From NCBI RefSeq assembly GCF_018449515.1, contig NZ_JAAVUQ010000022.1, positions 1 through 64,000 of the forward strand: a stretch of 64,000 nt of DNA. Reading direction: 5' to 3'. Position 1 is the stretch's first letter, and the number at the start of each line of letters is the position of its first letter. The notes under the pieces were generated by a model. That model did not search any database. It worked only from the letters and a program-made list of their open reading frames with translations, and was not told the DNA's origin. The stretch is from Caballeronia sp. dw_19. GTDB lineage: Bacteria > Pseudomonadota > Gammaproteobacteria > Burkholderiales > Burkholderiaceae. Below, in pieces: positions 45,046-53,298 of this stretch. Made by a program: the position numbers and the translations under genes.

Positions 45046-45269
45046 GTGAATGAACCTCAATAAAAATTGCGTGAGTTTTAGCGTCCCAATTCGGCTACGC
45101 TGAACACAGCGAAGCCGACCGTCTAGATGTCTCGGTCGATGTACCAAGACCCGAGTGTTGTATGTGTCAAGACGGAGGCGTTACCGACGCTTATTCCCTC
45201 GTCGTCTTAAAAGCCAAAGCTAGACACGGGGCAGAATCTTGAGATCACTGAGTTCTCTTAAGTCTTGTC

Positions 45270-45704
45270 ATGTTGGTAGAAGCAACTACCCGCGGCGCGA
45301 GTGCACAGCACAACATGTTGGCGCGAAGAAAAACCCCAAATCGGCGGAGATTTTTAGCGCAAGTCGTTGTAAGAGAAGCAAAAATAAAAGACGACTCTAA
45401 AATATTCTTGCCGAGCGATTCGGCTCGGATTACAAAAATATCGCACTGTCTACCGGATAAAACTCGCCTAGCCTTCCTCAGGTTGGCTTGCAATAGCATT
45501 CAAGACCGAGGGCTCCGTTCCGAGAGGAGCCTACTATTCTCCCGACTGGGAACCGCCGTGAAAGAGTGGTCTTTTGACCGAGCTTTCCGGCCTAGGGCTT
45601 TCAACATGTTGCGCTGGAACTTAGTTTTGCCCGAAGCCGCGACGCTCGTTGCGCCAGAGAGATCGGCATTCGTTTGGTCTCTTACTCGTCCCAACGTCCA
45701 GTGA
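45270..45704 (+). CDS. Hypothetical protein upstream of the transfer operon
   Basis: A 144-residue basic protein without signal peptide or membrane segment. It reads RRKTPNRRRFLAQVVVREAK, IFLPSDSARITKISHCLPDK and RLAFLRLACNSIQDRGLRSE; there is no family I recognise. Base composition is lower in GC than the operon behind it. ATG 45270 or 45315 could be the start. It ends 82 bases before virB8 and may be a transferred small gene or a regulator. Confidence 0.4.
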   Translation: MLVEATTRGASAQHNMLARRKTPNRRRFLAQVVVREAKIKDDSKIFLPSDSARITKISHCLPDKTRLAFLRLACNSIQDRGLRSERSLLFSRLGTAVKEWSFDRAFRPRAFNMLRWNLVLPEAATLVAPERSAFVWSLTRPNVQ

Positions 45705-45786
45705 AAGCTTCACAAAATAGCTAGCCTTTCCCCAAGTTCCGCCGTGCTCGTCGCTGTTTCAATAGACGCATCCAAAAAGGGTTGTT

Positions 45787-46500
45787 ATGCGTCTTTTCAA
45801 GAACAAGCGGCGAGCCGCGCTCGCCACGGCTCCCGGCATGTATGCCGACGAAGATCCCAGCAAGATCATTTTCGAGACCAGCACACGGCTGAACATCGAG
45901 ACCAACCACTGGAAGCTCATTGCATTCGTCCTGGCGATCGTGGCGGCTGGTGCGGTATGGACACGCCAACCTCCGCCTTCGGTCACGAGAGTGGTCGGTG
46001 TATCTGCCGATGTAGGCGGCCATCCCATCGTCACGGAACTGGTCGCCTACAAGCCTGATGCTCAGGCACTGCGCACCAGCTTCAAGGAAATGGTCGTTCG
46101 TTGGTTCACGATTGAGCCGATTCTCACCGATCGTCTTGAAACGGCGCGCATGACCAAGAACATCAATTCGGTCAAAGCCCAAATGATCGGTGCGGGCGTG
46201 AATCAGTTTGCCGAGTGGCTTCGAGCCGATGCGCCATTTCAGGCCATCAGCGCCAATCCCAAGCTCATTCGCGAAGTCCAGGTGCGAAGCGTCTCACTGC
46301 TCGAAGACTCGACAGCGGTCATCGAGTTCACCCAAACCACGTCGCAAGGGCCGGCCACGCCAAAGCCTGACGTCAAAACCTTCGCCTTGACGATCCGATA
46401 CCAGATCGTTCCCCCGACCGCCGACGCAGCGTTGACGGCTAACGCCTTCGGCATTTTCGTCCCGTATTTCGTCCTGCAGCGCACCGGGCAAAGCTCATGA
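45787..46500 (+). CDS. virB8: VirB8-like inner-membrane protein of a type IV secretion system
   Basis: VirB8/TrbF proteins are bitopic inner-membrane components that assemble the secretion channel. The 237-residue protein has a short cytoplasmic N-terminus, one membrane helix (HWKLIAFVLAIVAAGAVW, about residues 41-58) and a periplasmic NTF2-like domain: SFKEMVVRWFTIEPILTDRL, NSVKAQMIGAGVNQFAEWLR, VSLLEDSTAVIEFTQTT and the C-terminal NAFGIFVPYFVLQR that corresponds to the family NPLGxxV. AAGGG lies before the ATG. It is the first gene of the operon and overlaps virB9. Confidence 0.85.
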   Translation: MRLFKNKRRAALATAPGMYADEDPSKIIFETSTRLNIETNHWKLIAFVLAIVAAGAVWTRQPPPSVTRVVGVSADVGGHPIVTELVAYKPDAQALRTSFKEMVVRWFTIEPILTDRLETARMTKNINSVKAQMIGAGVNQFAEWLRADAPFQAISANPKLIREVQVRSVSLLEDSTAVIEFTQTTSQGPATPKPDVKTFALTIRYQIVPPTADAALTANAFGIFVPYFVLQRTGQSS

Positions 46501-47378
46501 GATCGATGACCAACCGTACCCGAGTCGCGACGCTTACCGTCGCCGGATTCACCGCGTTCGCGCTCAGCGCCGGAGCGTTAGCACAGGCTAAGAAGCCTTC
46601 GCTCGAGTCAAGGCAGTTCGCGCTCCTCGCGGCCGACCCGATGAGTCCGGTCAATCCGTTTAATGGTGGCGTCGATCCCATGACGATGCCTGATGACGCG
46701 CGGATCGGCGTATTTCCGTACAGCCGCGATCAGATCTACCGCGTTCTCTCGGCGCCGCTCAAGTTGACCACGATCGAGTTCGAGAAGGGCGAGGCGTTGG
46801 TGGGCGAGCCCGCAATGGGCGACAGCGTTCAGTGGGAAATCGATACGGATGGCGCGAACCACGTGTTCATCAAGCCGCACAAGGCGGGACTGGTCAATAC
46901 GCTCCACATCACCACGAACAAGCGCGAATACGACTTCACGCTGATCTCGTCGCCGACCGGCGGATTCTTCTATCAAACCGTTCGTTTCCAGTACGCACAG
47001 TCGTTGATGGCCAAGGTCGCTGATCGGCAAGCCTCACGTCAGAGCACGGATAACGGCGCGACTGGCGACGTCGAGTCAGGTAGCACCGGCGTGTCCCCGG
47101 ACAAGCTCAACTGGGACTACGCGATCAGCGGCAACGCCGAGTTCAAACCCGAAGTGGTTTTCGACAATGGTCACGCGATCTGGATGCGCATGCCGGCTAA
47201 CGCGCAGTCATGGCCCGTTCCGATGATCAAGGAGCACGGCGATCTGTTGGTAGGCAACTTTATTCGACGTGGCGGCTTCATGGTGTTGCAGCGGCTTGCC
47301 GATGAGCTCGTCCTCGTTTCCGGGAAGGACGAAGTGACGGTCACACGTGGGCGTCGCCGCATTCTTGGATTGTTCTGA
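46497..47378 (+). CDS. virB9: VirB9-like outer core component
   Basis: VirB9/TrbG forms the periplasmic-outer membrane core with VirB10. The 293-residue protein has a signal peptide ending ALAQ, the N-terminal VirB9 domain (DDARIGVFPYSRDQIYRVLS, TTIEFEKGEALVG, MGDSVQWEIDTDG, NHVFIKPHKAGLVNTLHITT, REYDFTLIS) and the C-terminal domain (LNWDYAISGNAEFKPEVVFD, NGHAIWMRMP, LVSGKDEVTVTRGRRR). The start overlaps the virB8 stop (ATGA). It is complete in length and motif order. Confidence 0.9.
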   Translation: MRSMTNRTRVATLTVAGFTAFALSAGALAQAKKPSLESRQFALLAADPMSPVNPFNGGVDPMTMPDDARIGVFPYSRDQIYRVLSAPLKLTTIEFEKGEALVGEPAMGDSVQWEIDTDGANHVFIKPHKAGLVNTLHITTNKREYDFTLISSPTGGFFYQTVRFQYAQSLMAKVADRQASRQSTDNGATGDVESGSTGVSPDKLNWDYAISGNAEFKPEVVFDNGHAIWMRMPANAQSWPVPMIKEHGDLLVGNFIRRGGFMVLQRLADELVLVSGKDEVTVTRGRRRILGLF

Positions 47379-47383
47379 GCACG

Positions 47384-48619
47384 ATGGCCAATCAAACACC
47401 GTCTCCGAGCGACGAAGAAAAAGCCCTCGTCAAAGGCAAGCTTCCGCGCAACGCGCTGATGAGCGTGGGGTTAGCCGCGGCCGTTCTCATTGGAACCATG
47501 GCGTTCTACTACGAGCTCAAGCGATCGAACAACGCAGAGGCCGAGGCGAAGGAGAACAAGGCTGTCATGCTGAAGGGCGGCACTGCTGATGCATCGCCCG
47601 TCGACGATATGGATCGCATCGTGCGCGACCAGCGTGCTCGCGCTGACGCGGAGGCTGCATCGGCTGCGCGAGCCGCCACGAGCTCCGCAGCGAAACCCAT
47701 CCTCACCGGAGACGACTTCCGGTCGGAACTCGAAAAGCCCGGTACGAATAATTTGAGCGACCGGAACAAGGAAGACAACGTTTATACGTCTTCGGTGTTC
47801 AAGCAGAACGCCGCACGTAACAAGGCGGCACTCGACAGCGCGACGGGCCAGCCATACGGCGTAAAAGGTCCCGAGGAAATGCTCGCGGCACAACAAGCAG
47901 TCGCCGCTGCGAATGGCAGCGCGGCAGACCAGTTGGCGCTCGCGTTGAGTCGGCAGGGTCAAGCGCCCGAAGATCGCGACAAGTCATTTCTGAAGGATGC
48001 GGCCGGGCAGGGCGGCATCGTGCGCACCACGTTCAACGGCCGGGCCGGTAGGTGCACGCTGACGCCGCCGCACAACATCCACGTCAAGACGATTGAAGGC
48101 CTAAATTCAGACAAGCCCGGTCGCGTTGCCCTCATGGTCGATGAAGACGTCTACGACAGCCTCACGGGCGACTGCTTGATGATGCCCAAAGGGGCATTCA
48201 TTAATGGCGCGTACAGCTCGGACATCAAGGTGGGACAGGAGCGCTTGCTCGTTGCTTCGACCTCGCTTCGGTTGCCCAATGGAAAGAGCGTGCCGATGAA
48301 CGGCATGCAGGGCGCACACGAAAACGGTTATGCCGGGTTCTCGGGCGATGTGAACAACCATTTCATCAAGATCTTCGGCGCGGCATTCATTACCGCCGCG
48401 TTGTTCCAGGCGTTCGACAAGAATTCATCGACGGGCACCACGGCTGGTCCTGGTGGCGTGACCACATACGGCAGTACCGCCGGACAGGTCGCCGCGACCA
48501 CGGCGCAAGCGGTCCTGAATCGGAACCAGAATATTCAACCCACGATTACCGTCGAACCTGGTCAGAAGTTCCTGATCCAGGTGACGCAGGACATCGTGAT
48601 GGAGCCGTACCATGAGTAA
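47384..48619 (+). CDS. virB10: VirB10-like scaffold protein
   Basis: VirB10/TrbI spans both membranes and opens the core complex. The 411-residue protein has an N-terminal cytoplasmic tail, one membrane helix (NALMSVGLAAAVLIGTMAFY, residues 23-42), a long acidic/Ala-rich periplasmic linker and the beta-barrel domain: VALMVDEDVYDSLTGDCLMM, PKGAFINGAYSSDIKVGQER, SLRLPNGKSVPMNGMQGAHE, NGYAGFSGDVNNHFIKIFGA (antenna region) and PTITVEPGQKFLIQVTQDIV. It starts 5 bases after virB9 and overlaps the next gene by 8 bases. Confidence 0.93.
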   Translation: MANQTPSPSDEEKALVKGKLPRNALMSVGLAAAVLIGTMAFYYELKRSNNAEAEAKENKAVMLKGGTADASPVDDMDRIVRDQRARADAEAASAARAATSSAAKPILTGDDFRSELEKPGTNNLSDRNKEDNVYTSSVFKQNAARNKAALDSATGQPYGVKGPEEMLAAQQAVAAANGSAADQLALALSRQGQAPEDRDKSFLKDAAGQGGIVRTTFNGRAGRCTLTPPHNIHVKTIEGLNSDKPGRVALMVDEDVYDSLTGDCLMMPKGAFINGAYSSDIKVGQERLLVASTSLRLPNGKSVPMNGMQGAHENGYAGFSGDVNNHFIKIFGAAFITAALFQAFDKNSSTGTTAGPGGVTTYGSTAGQVAATTAQAVLNRNQNIQPTITVEPGQKFLIQVTQDIVMEPYHE

Positions 48620-49412
48620 AAGTCTCATGGTGGCTTTGTTGCTCGGCGCCTCCTTCGCTCACGCCGCGACCATTGAATCGATCATCAGCCCCACGCAGGT
48701 TGTCGTGGCCGATGCGGGCACGCGCTCGATACTCAGCCTCGTGGGTTCTCCCGTCTACGACTGCGGCATGAAGCCGTTTTCCAGATGGGCCGCCCGTCTT
48801 GAGGGGCAGACTATCTCGCTCGTGGGCAATCAGATGCCGAGCGTGGTCGTAGACGGTACTGCGGTGCCGCTCGAGAAGGCCTTGATTCGCGATGGCTGGT
48901 TGCGCCCGCGCGTGCTTGACGATGACGCCCAGGCTGCGATGACCGAACGGCGCGGGGGCTGGGCGTGCGCATCCGCGCGTGCTCCGTTTGATGCGATGCG
49001 CTCGAGTGTTGACGCAAAAATCCTCGCGGGCATTGCCCTGAACGAGTCCGCCTACAAGGGCCGGGCGTGGCCGTGGACGCTCAACGTCGCGGGAAAGGGT
49101 TTCTACTTTCGCAGTCGCGACGACGCCCACCGCGCGATCCGTGTGCTGCTCGCTGATCGTGGTTGTGATTTCGACGTCGGCCTTATGCAGATTAATTGGT
49201 GCTACCACGCGAAGCGTTTCGCCTCGCCTTGGGACGCACTCGCGCCTGCCACCAACATTCGCGCTGCCGAAGACATTCTCAACGAGAACTATCGCAAGAC
49301 GAAGTCGGTTGTGAAGGCCGTCGCCTACTACCACAGCGCCAATCCACAGCCCGGGCGCGAATACCTCGCGCGCTTCGAGCAACACCTCTCACAGATCGAT
49401 CGCGGCCTATGA
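48612..49412 (+). CDS. Exported lytic transglycosylase with an N-terminal nuclease-like domain
   Basis: A 266-residue exported protein (signal peptide MSKSLMVALLLGASFAHA) that should open peptidoglycan for the secretion apparatus. The C-terminal half is an SLT-type domain: ILAGIALNESAYKGRAWPWT (catalytic Glu in NESAY), GCDFDVGLMQINWCYHAKRF and SVVKAVAYYHSANPQPGREY. The N-terminal half (IESIISPTQVVVADAG, VPLEKALIRDGWLRP) looks like an OB-fold, staphylococcal-nuclease-like domain without obvious catalytic residues, perhaps a binding module. Its start overlaps virB10 and its stop overlaps the next start. Confidence 0.85.
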   Translation: MSKSLMVALLLGASFAHAATIESIISPTQVVVADAGTRSILSLVGSPVYDCGMKPFSRWAARLEGQTISLVGNQMPSVVVDGTAVPLEKALIRDGWLRPRVLDDDAQAAMTERRGGWACASARAPFDAMRSSVDAKILAGIALNESAYKGRAWPWTLNVAGKGFYFRSRDDAHRAIRVLLADRGCDFDVGLMQINWCYHAKRFASPWDALAPATNIRAAEDILNENYRKTKSVVKAVAYYHSANPQPGREYLARFEQHLSQIDRGL

Positions 49413-50647
49413 AGCACACGTTCCTCACTCTCGCTTTGGCGGCTACCGCTTTGCACGCGACAGCCGCCAGCACCGATCCGTTCGACTTCGATTATGAGAT
49501 CACCGGCAATGTGCTGGAACGTCCTGCCCTCGTCTTCAACGATGGCGACGCGACGTATCTCCAGCCGCGCGCTGGCCAAGACCTCAAAGTAGAGGGCGGG
49601 CGCAATCAGGGACCGTACATCGTTGTATCCGGCACCCCGGAGACGATCCGCTACACCGTGAATGGTTCGAGCGCGAGTGCTCAGTGGAAGAGGGCCAATC
49701 ACTTCATGGGCGGCAAAGGCTTGCCAGGGGCGCAGAACAACGGCGACCTGCCATCCGGCTTTGTCGGATTCTCCGACCGCCTTGCACTGATTGGCACGCG
49801 AACACGCCTCGATAGCACGCGTGCGCTCAGTGCGACATTGCCGCTCTCGCAGCTCGTCAAAGCGCTGGTACCGCAGGGCTGGACGGGTTCCGCACAGAAA
49901 GAGGTGGATCTCACTGCCGCCTCCAGCTTCGCCACTCGCGACGGCGAAAACTGGATGCAATCCCTGGACCGCTTGATGATCGGTACCGGCCTGTACGCCG
50001 ATGTCGATTTTGACAAGCGGCACGTGAGCCTGCGGCGGATGGCGCCGAAGTCGGCCGCCGTCAATTACGTCGCGCCGTCTGCTTCGTCTGCAGTCGCGTC
50101 ATCCAGCGACCCAATCGCGGCGATTGCGACGCAAAACAGCGGACCGCTGCGCGATTCTTTGCTTGCGAGCAAGTTCGGTGCGCTCGCGATCCGCGACGGC
50201 GACGATACGCATGTGCAAATTCGGTTCGCGTCGAAGCCATCGAAGGAGTTGAAGGTAGTCGATGCGGCCGGCGCTTCGCTCAAACCGAAGTGGGACGATG
50301 CCTCGAACGTCCTCACAATTAATCGCTCTGATCGGTCGATTTTTTCTGATGGAACCGACCAGGTAGAAGTCGCACGCGTGGCCGGCACCGTCTATGAGTT
50401 TGATACCGGCAATTCGGCGTCTCTCGAGGCCGTCTTCGACAAGGACGGCGCGACGTTCTTTAAATTTTCAGAGACCGTCGGACATGTCACGGTGTCGGAC
50501 GCGCGGAATCTAGGTTCTGGCGAACAGAAGGGCAGGTACTACAAGTTCAACGGTACGGCCGATCAGTTCATCGTCAACGCGGACGGCAATGTCGCGAACG
50601 TCATACGCAAGCGTGACGTGCGCTTTTTCGACAGGCCGAAGTCATGA
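49409..50647 (+). CDS. VirB9-module / TcpQ-like fusion protein of the pilus-secretion unit
   Basis: A 412-residue exported protein (signal peptide ending in ATAA) with an unusual domain order. Residues 20-75 (DFDYEITGNVLERPALVFND, GDATYLQPRAGQDLKV) and the last 90 residues (YEFDTGNSASLEAVFDKDG, ATFFKFSETVGHVTVSD, NVIRKRDVRFFDRP) resemble the VirB9 C-terminal beta domain; a third copy lies around residues 245-330 (KFGALAIRDGDDTHVQIRFA). Between them is a TcpQ/PilL-like segment (LPLSQLVKALVPQGWTGSAQ, WMQSLDRLMIGTGLYADVDF). It could bridge the VirB core and the pilus secretin. The ATG at 49409 overlaps the transglycosylase stop. Confidence 0.75.
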   Translation: MKHTFLTLALAATALHATAASTDPFDFDYEITGNVLERPALVFNDGDATYLQPRAGQDLKVEGGRNQGPYIVVSGTPETIRYTVNGSSASAQWKRANHFMGGKGLPGAQNNGDLPSGFVGFSDRLALIGTRTRLDSTRALSATLPLSQLVKALVPQGWTGSAQKEVDLTAASSFATRDGENWMQSLDRLMIGTGLYADVDFDKRHVSLRRMAPKSAAVNYVAPSASSAVASSSDPIAAIATQNSGPLRDSLLASKFGALAIRDGDDTHVQIRFASKPSKELKVVDAAGASLKPKWDDASNVLTINRSDRSIFSDGTDQVEVARVAGTVYEFDTGNSASLEAVFDKDGATFFKFSETVGHVTVSDARNLGSGEQKGRYYKFNGTADQFIVNADGNVANVIRKRDVRFFDRPKS

Positions 50648-51063
50648 TCCGTGCCGTCTTGCTCGCACTCGTGCTGTCGGCCGCAAGCGTGTGCCGGGCT
50701 GACTGCCTGGACGACGCCGCGCGCTATCACCGGGTCAACGCGCAACTGGTGCGCGCGATCGCGCAACACGAGTCGGGCATGCGGGCCAATGCGATCAACA
50801 CCAATCGCGACGGCTCAGAAGACGTGGGACTTTTTCAGATCAACTCGTCCTGGTTGCCCAAGCTCGCACGCTATGGAATTTCCCGCGAGCGCTTGTTCGA
50901 TGCGTGCGTGAACGCCTACGTCGGCACGTGGATTCTCGCTTCAAACATCAAGCAGTTTGGCGCGACATGGAAAGCGGTTGGGGCCTACAACGCGGTCTCG
51001 ACCAAGAAGCAAATCGTGTACGCCAACGCCATTTATCGCCGCCTTCAACGCACTGCGCACTGA
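50644..51063 (+). CDS. VirB1/PilT-like lytic transglycosylase
   Basis: A 139-residue exported lysozyme-like enzyme with signal peptide (MIRAVLLALVLSAASVCRA) and the IagB/PilT-type SLT domain: DDAARYHRVNAQLVRAIAQH, ESGMRANAINTNRDGSEDVG (catalytic Glu in HESGM), LFQINSSWLPKLARYG and GTWILASNIKQFGATWKAVG. Such enzymes let the pilus or secretion machine cross the cell wall. It is the second transglycosylase in this operon. Four-base overlap with the preceding gene and six-base spacing to the next show tight coupling. Confidence 0.93.
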   Translation: MIRAVLLALVLSAASVCRADCLDDAARYHRVNAQLVRAIAQHESGMRANAINTNRDGSEDVGLFQINSSWLPKLARYGISRERLFDACVNAYVGTWILASNIKQFGATWKAVGAYNAVSTKKQIVYANAIYRRLQRTAH

Positions 51064-51068
51064 ACCTC

Positions 51069-51668
51069 ATGACGCCATTAATCACTATCCAAAGCCACCG
51101 ATGCGCCCGTCTGGTCACGCAGTTATTCGCAGTATTCGCGCTCACCACCGTCGCGTCTGTGTGCGCGGCGGCGATTGACCCCGACCAATCGCGCATCGTG
51201 GCACCCGCTGGCGATGGCTGGCAAATGCTGTCCGCAGCGCCGGTCGCGTCTGTGCCGTCCAACCCGAAGCCGGCTACGGGTTCCACCGCGCCGATGGCGG
51301 GGGCCACCGCAACAGTGGTTGTGCCAACGTCCGCATCTGATGGCTCCCTCCTTGTAGCACCCGTGTTCTTGCCTTCTACCGGCATTGCGGCCGCACCAAC
51401 GGGCGTGCTCACGATAGCGATCACGCCGCAGGACATCAACCTGCGTAACGCGCTCGATCGCTGGCTGCAAGTGCAGGGATGGCAACTGGCCTGGAAGATC
51501 GACGACGACTTGCCGCTCGAGTTCAACGCGACCTTTTCGGGTGACTTCAAGTCGGTTCTCACGCAGGTCATGCAGGCAACGAATCACATGCGCACGCCCA
51601 CACGCGTTTGCAAGCACACCAACAACGTAATCCGCGTCGTCGCACGCGCCGCTAACTGCCAAGACTGA
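51069..51668 (+). CDS. pilL: TcpQ/PilL-like pilus biogenesis protein
   Basis: A 199-residue exported protein with a signal peptide ending near SVCAAA, a Pro/Thr/Ala-rich linker and a C-terminal TcpQ domain: LTIAITPQDINLRNALDRWL, QVQGWQLAWKIDDDLPLEFN, ATFSGDFKSVLTQVMQATNH and VCKHTNNVIRVV. TcpQ-type proteins stabilise and localise the pilus secretin; in R64 this role is near PilL. The ATG at 51069 follows the transglycosylase stop by five bases, and pilN follows four bases later. Confidence 0.88.
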   Translation: MTPLITIQSHRCARLVTQLFAVFALTTVASVCAAAIDPDQSRIVAPAGDGWQMLSAAPVASVPSNPKPATGSTAPMAGATATVVVPTSASDGSLLVAPVFLPSTGIAAAPTGVLTIAITPQDINLRNALDRWLQVQGWQLAWKIDDDLPLEFNATFSGDFKSVLTQVMQATNHMRTPTRVCKHTNNVIRVVARAANCQD

Positions 51669-51672
51669 TCCT

Positions 51673-53298
51673 ATGCGCCATACCAAATTCAAGACCGCTG
51701 TCGCTCTCCTGGTTGCCTCAGCACTGACGGGATGCGCCGTGTCGCAGATGGACGTGAATCGTGCGTACGACGCGGCGAACGCCGACGCCACTCATGCGAT
51801 GGGCGGTGGTCCGGAATCGATGCAACTGGTGGAGGAGGTACTGACTGCCTTCCTCGGCGATCGCCTCGTGCCGGTCGCCTATGAAGCGACGCTGCCGGCG
51901 ATCTTCCGCGAAAAGACGGTTACGTTTCCGCCCAATCTGCCGCTTACGAAGATCGGTACGCTGGTGTCGAACGCAACCGGCTATCCGGTGCACCTGAGTC
52001 CAGACGTGTTCATTCCGCGAGAGGCCCTGATTCCGAAGCCGAGTTCGACAGCGGCTGGCCAGGCAACACGTCTTTCGGCTGGCGCAAGTGATCAGACAAG
52101 CGTCGAGCCGATCTATCGGCAGTCGTGCGATTGCAAGGTCGGGCAGTACCTGCGCGGCGTGACGGAAGACCTGGGCTTGGACTGGACGTTTGACGGCACG
52201 ACGATCGCAATCTCGCGTTTTGTCACCAAGACGTTCACGATCGCGGCGATTCCGGGCAAGGTTTCGTTTAACTCCACGATGTCCAAGGGCACGGACACCT
52301 CGACCGGCAATCAGTCGTCGGGCGGGACCGGCAGCACCGGTGGGAACACCGGTTCGTTCTCTGCCGTGACGAAAACCGGGCGCGACGGCAACTTCGATCA
52401 GATGGCCACGATCGAGACGATGCTCAACAAGCTCAAGACGCCCATGGGGGAGGTTGTCGTCAATCCGCAGAGTCGCTTGGTGCTCGTGCGCGACACCAAG
52501 GAAGCTGTGGACCGGATGGGCATGATGCTTGCCCGAGAGAACGCGATTTCCACGCGTCAGGTAGCGCTGCGTGTGCGAACGCTCGAAATTGACATGAACA
52601 AAGGCTCGCAGGCTGGCATCAACGCGGACATCATATTCAACAAGATTTCGGACGGCCTGGCTCGCTACGCGATCAGCTTCGCTTCGCCGACTTCGCTCGC
52701 GACATCGGCTGGTTCCGTTGGGCTCTCCGTGCTGCGCGCCAACGCGCCACTGAGCGGCACCAATGCCGTCATCAACGGCTTGAATACGTTCGGCAAGACG
52801 ATTGACGACAGTACGCAAACGAAGCTCACGCTGAACGGCTTGCCCGTGTCGGTGGGTTCGTTCGAAACGAAGGGTTATCTCGCGTCGACGACACCGGGGA
52901 CGGGTTCGCTCACGGGCTCCTCGGGCGGTTCGGTCGGTCTTGAGCCGGGTTCAGTGACAGTGGGCGACTTCGTCAACATCCTGCCGTCGGTGAACGATCA
53001 CAACCAGATTGTGCTCTCGTACTGGAGCGATAGCTCGAAGTTGAACGGTCCGTTCCAGACCATCAGCGCGGGGTCGGGCGCGACGCTGCAAACCATCCAG
53101 TTGCCGGACATCATCGGGAACAAGGACGATCAAACCATCGCTTTGTCAGATGGCCAGACGGTCGTCCTGTATGGCGCTGTGACGAATCACAACGACGGCG
53201 CGAGCAATAACGGGATTGGCGGGGCGAGCGGGGCGTGGAATAAGTCCCGCACCTTCAAGGTCATCATGCTGACCGCGACCGTTGTCCCATCGATGTGA
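51673..53298 (+). CDS. pilN: PilN: type IVb pilus secretin lipoprotein
   Basis: PilN forms the outer-membrane ring through which the pilus leaves the cell. The 541-residue protein has a lipoprotein signal with lipobox ALTGC (Cys21), the N-domain region (KIGTLVSNATGYPVHLSPDV, CDCKVGQYLRGVTEDLGLDW) and the secretin domain (MGEVVVNPQSRLVLVRDTKE, ISTRQVALRVRTLEIDMNKG, VGDFVNILPSVNDHNQIVLS, LPDIIGNKDDQTIALSDGQT). A Gly/Ser/Thr-rich loop lies in the middle (around residues 210-235). Start and lipobox agree. Confidence 0.94.
   Translation: MRHTKFKTAVALLVASALTGCAVSQMDVNRAYDAANADATHAMGGGPESMQLVEEVLTAFLGDRLVPVAYEATLPAIFREKTVTFPPNLPLTKIGTLVSNATGYPVHLSPDVFIPREALIPKPSSTAAGQATRLSAGASDQTSVEPIYRQSCDCKVGQYLRGVTEDLGLDWTFDGTTIAISRFVTKTFTIAAIPGKVSFNSTMSKGTDTSTGNQSSGGTGSTGGNTGSFSAVTKTGRDGNFDQMATIETMLNKLKTPMGEVVVNPQSRLVLVRDTKEAVDRMGMMLARENAISTRQVALRVRTLEIDMNKGSQAGINADIIFNKISDGLARYAISFASPTSLATSAGSVGLSVLRANAPLSGTNAVINGLNTFGKTIDDSTQTKLTLNGLPVSVGSFETKGYLASTTPGTGSLTGSSGGSVGLEPGSVTVGDFVNILPSVNDHNQIVLSYWSDSSKLNGPFQTISAGSGATLQTIQLPDIIGNKDDQTIALSDGQTVVLYGAVTNHNDGASNNGIGGASGAWNKSRTFKVIMLTATVVPSM

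Noticed and set aside
51718-52818. 366-codon minus-strand frame inside pilN
   Set aside because: Antisense shadow of the secretin gene.
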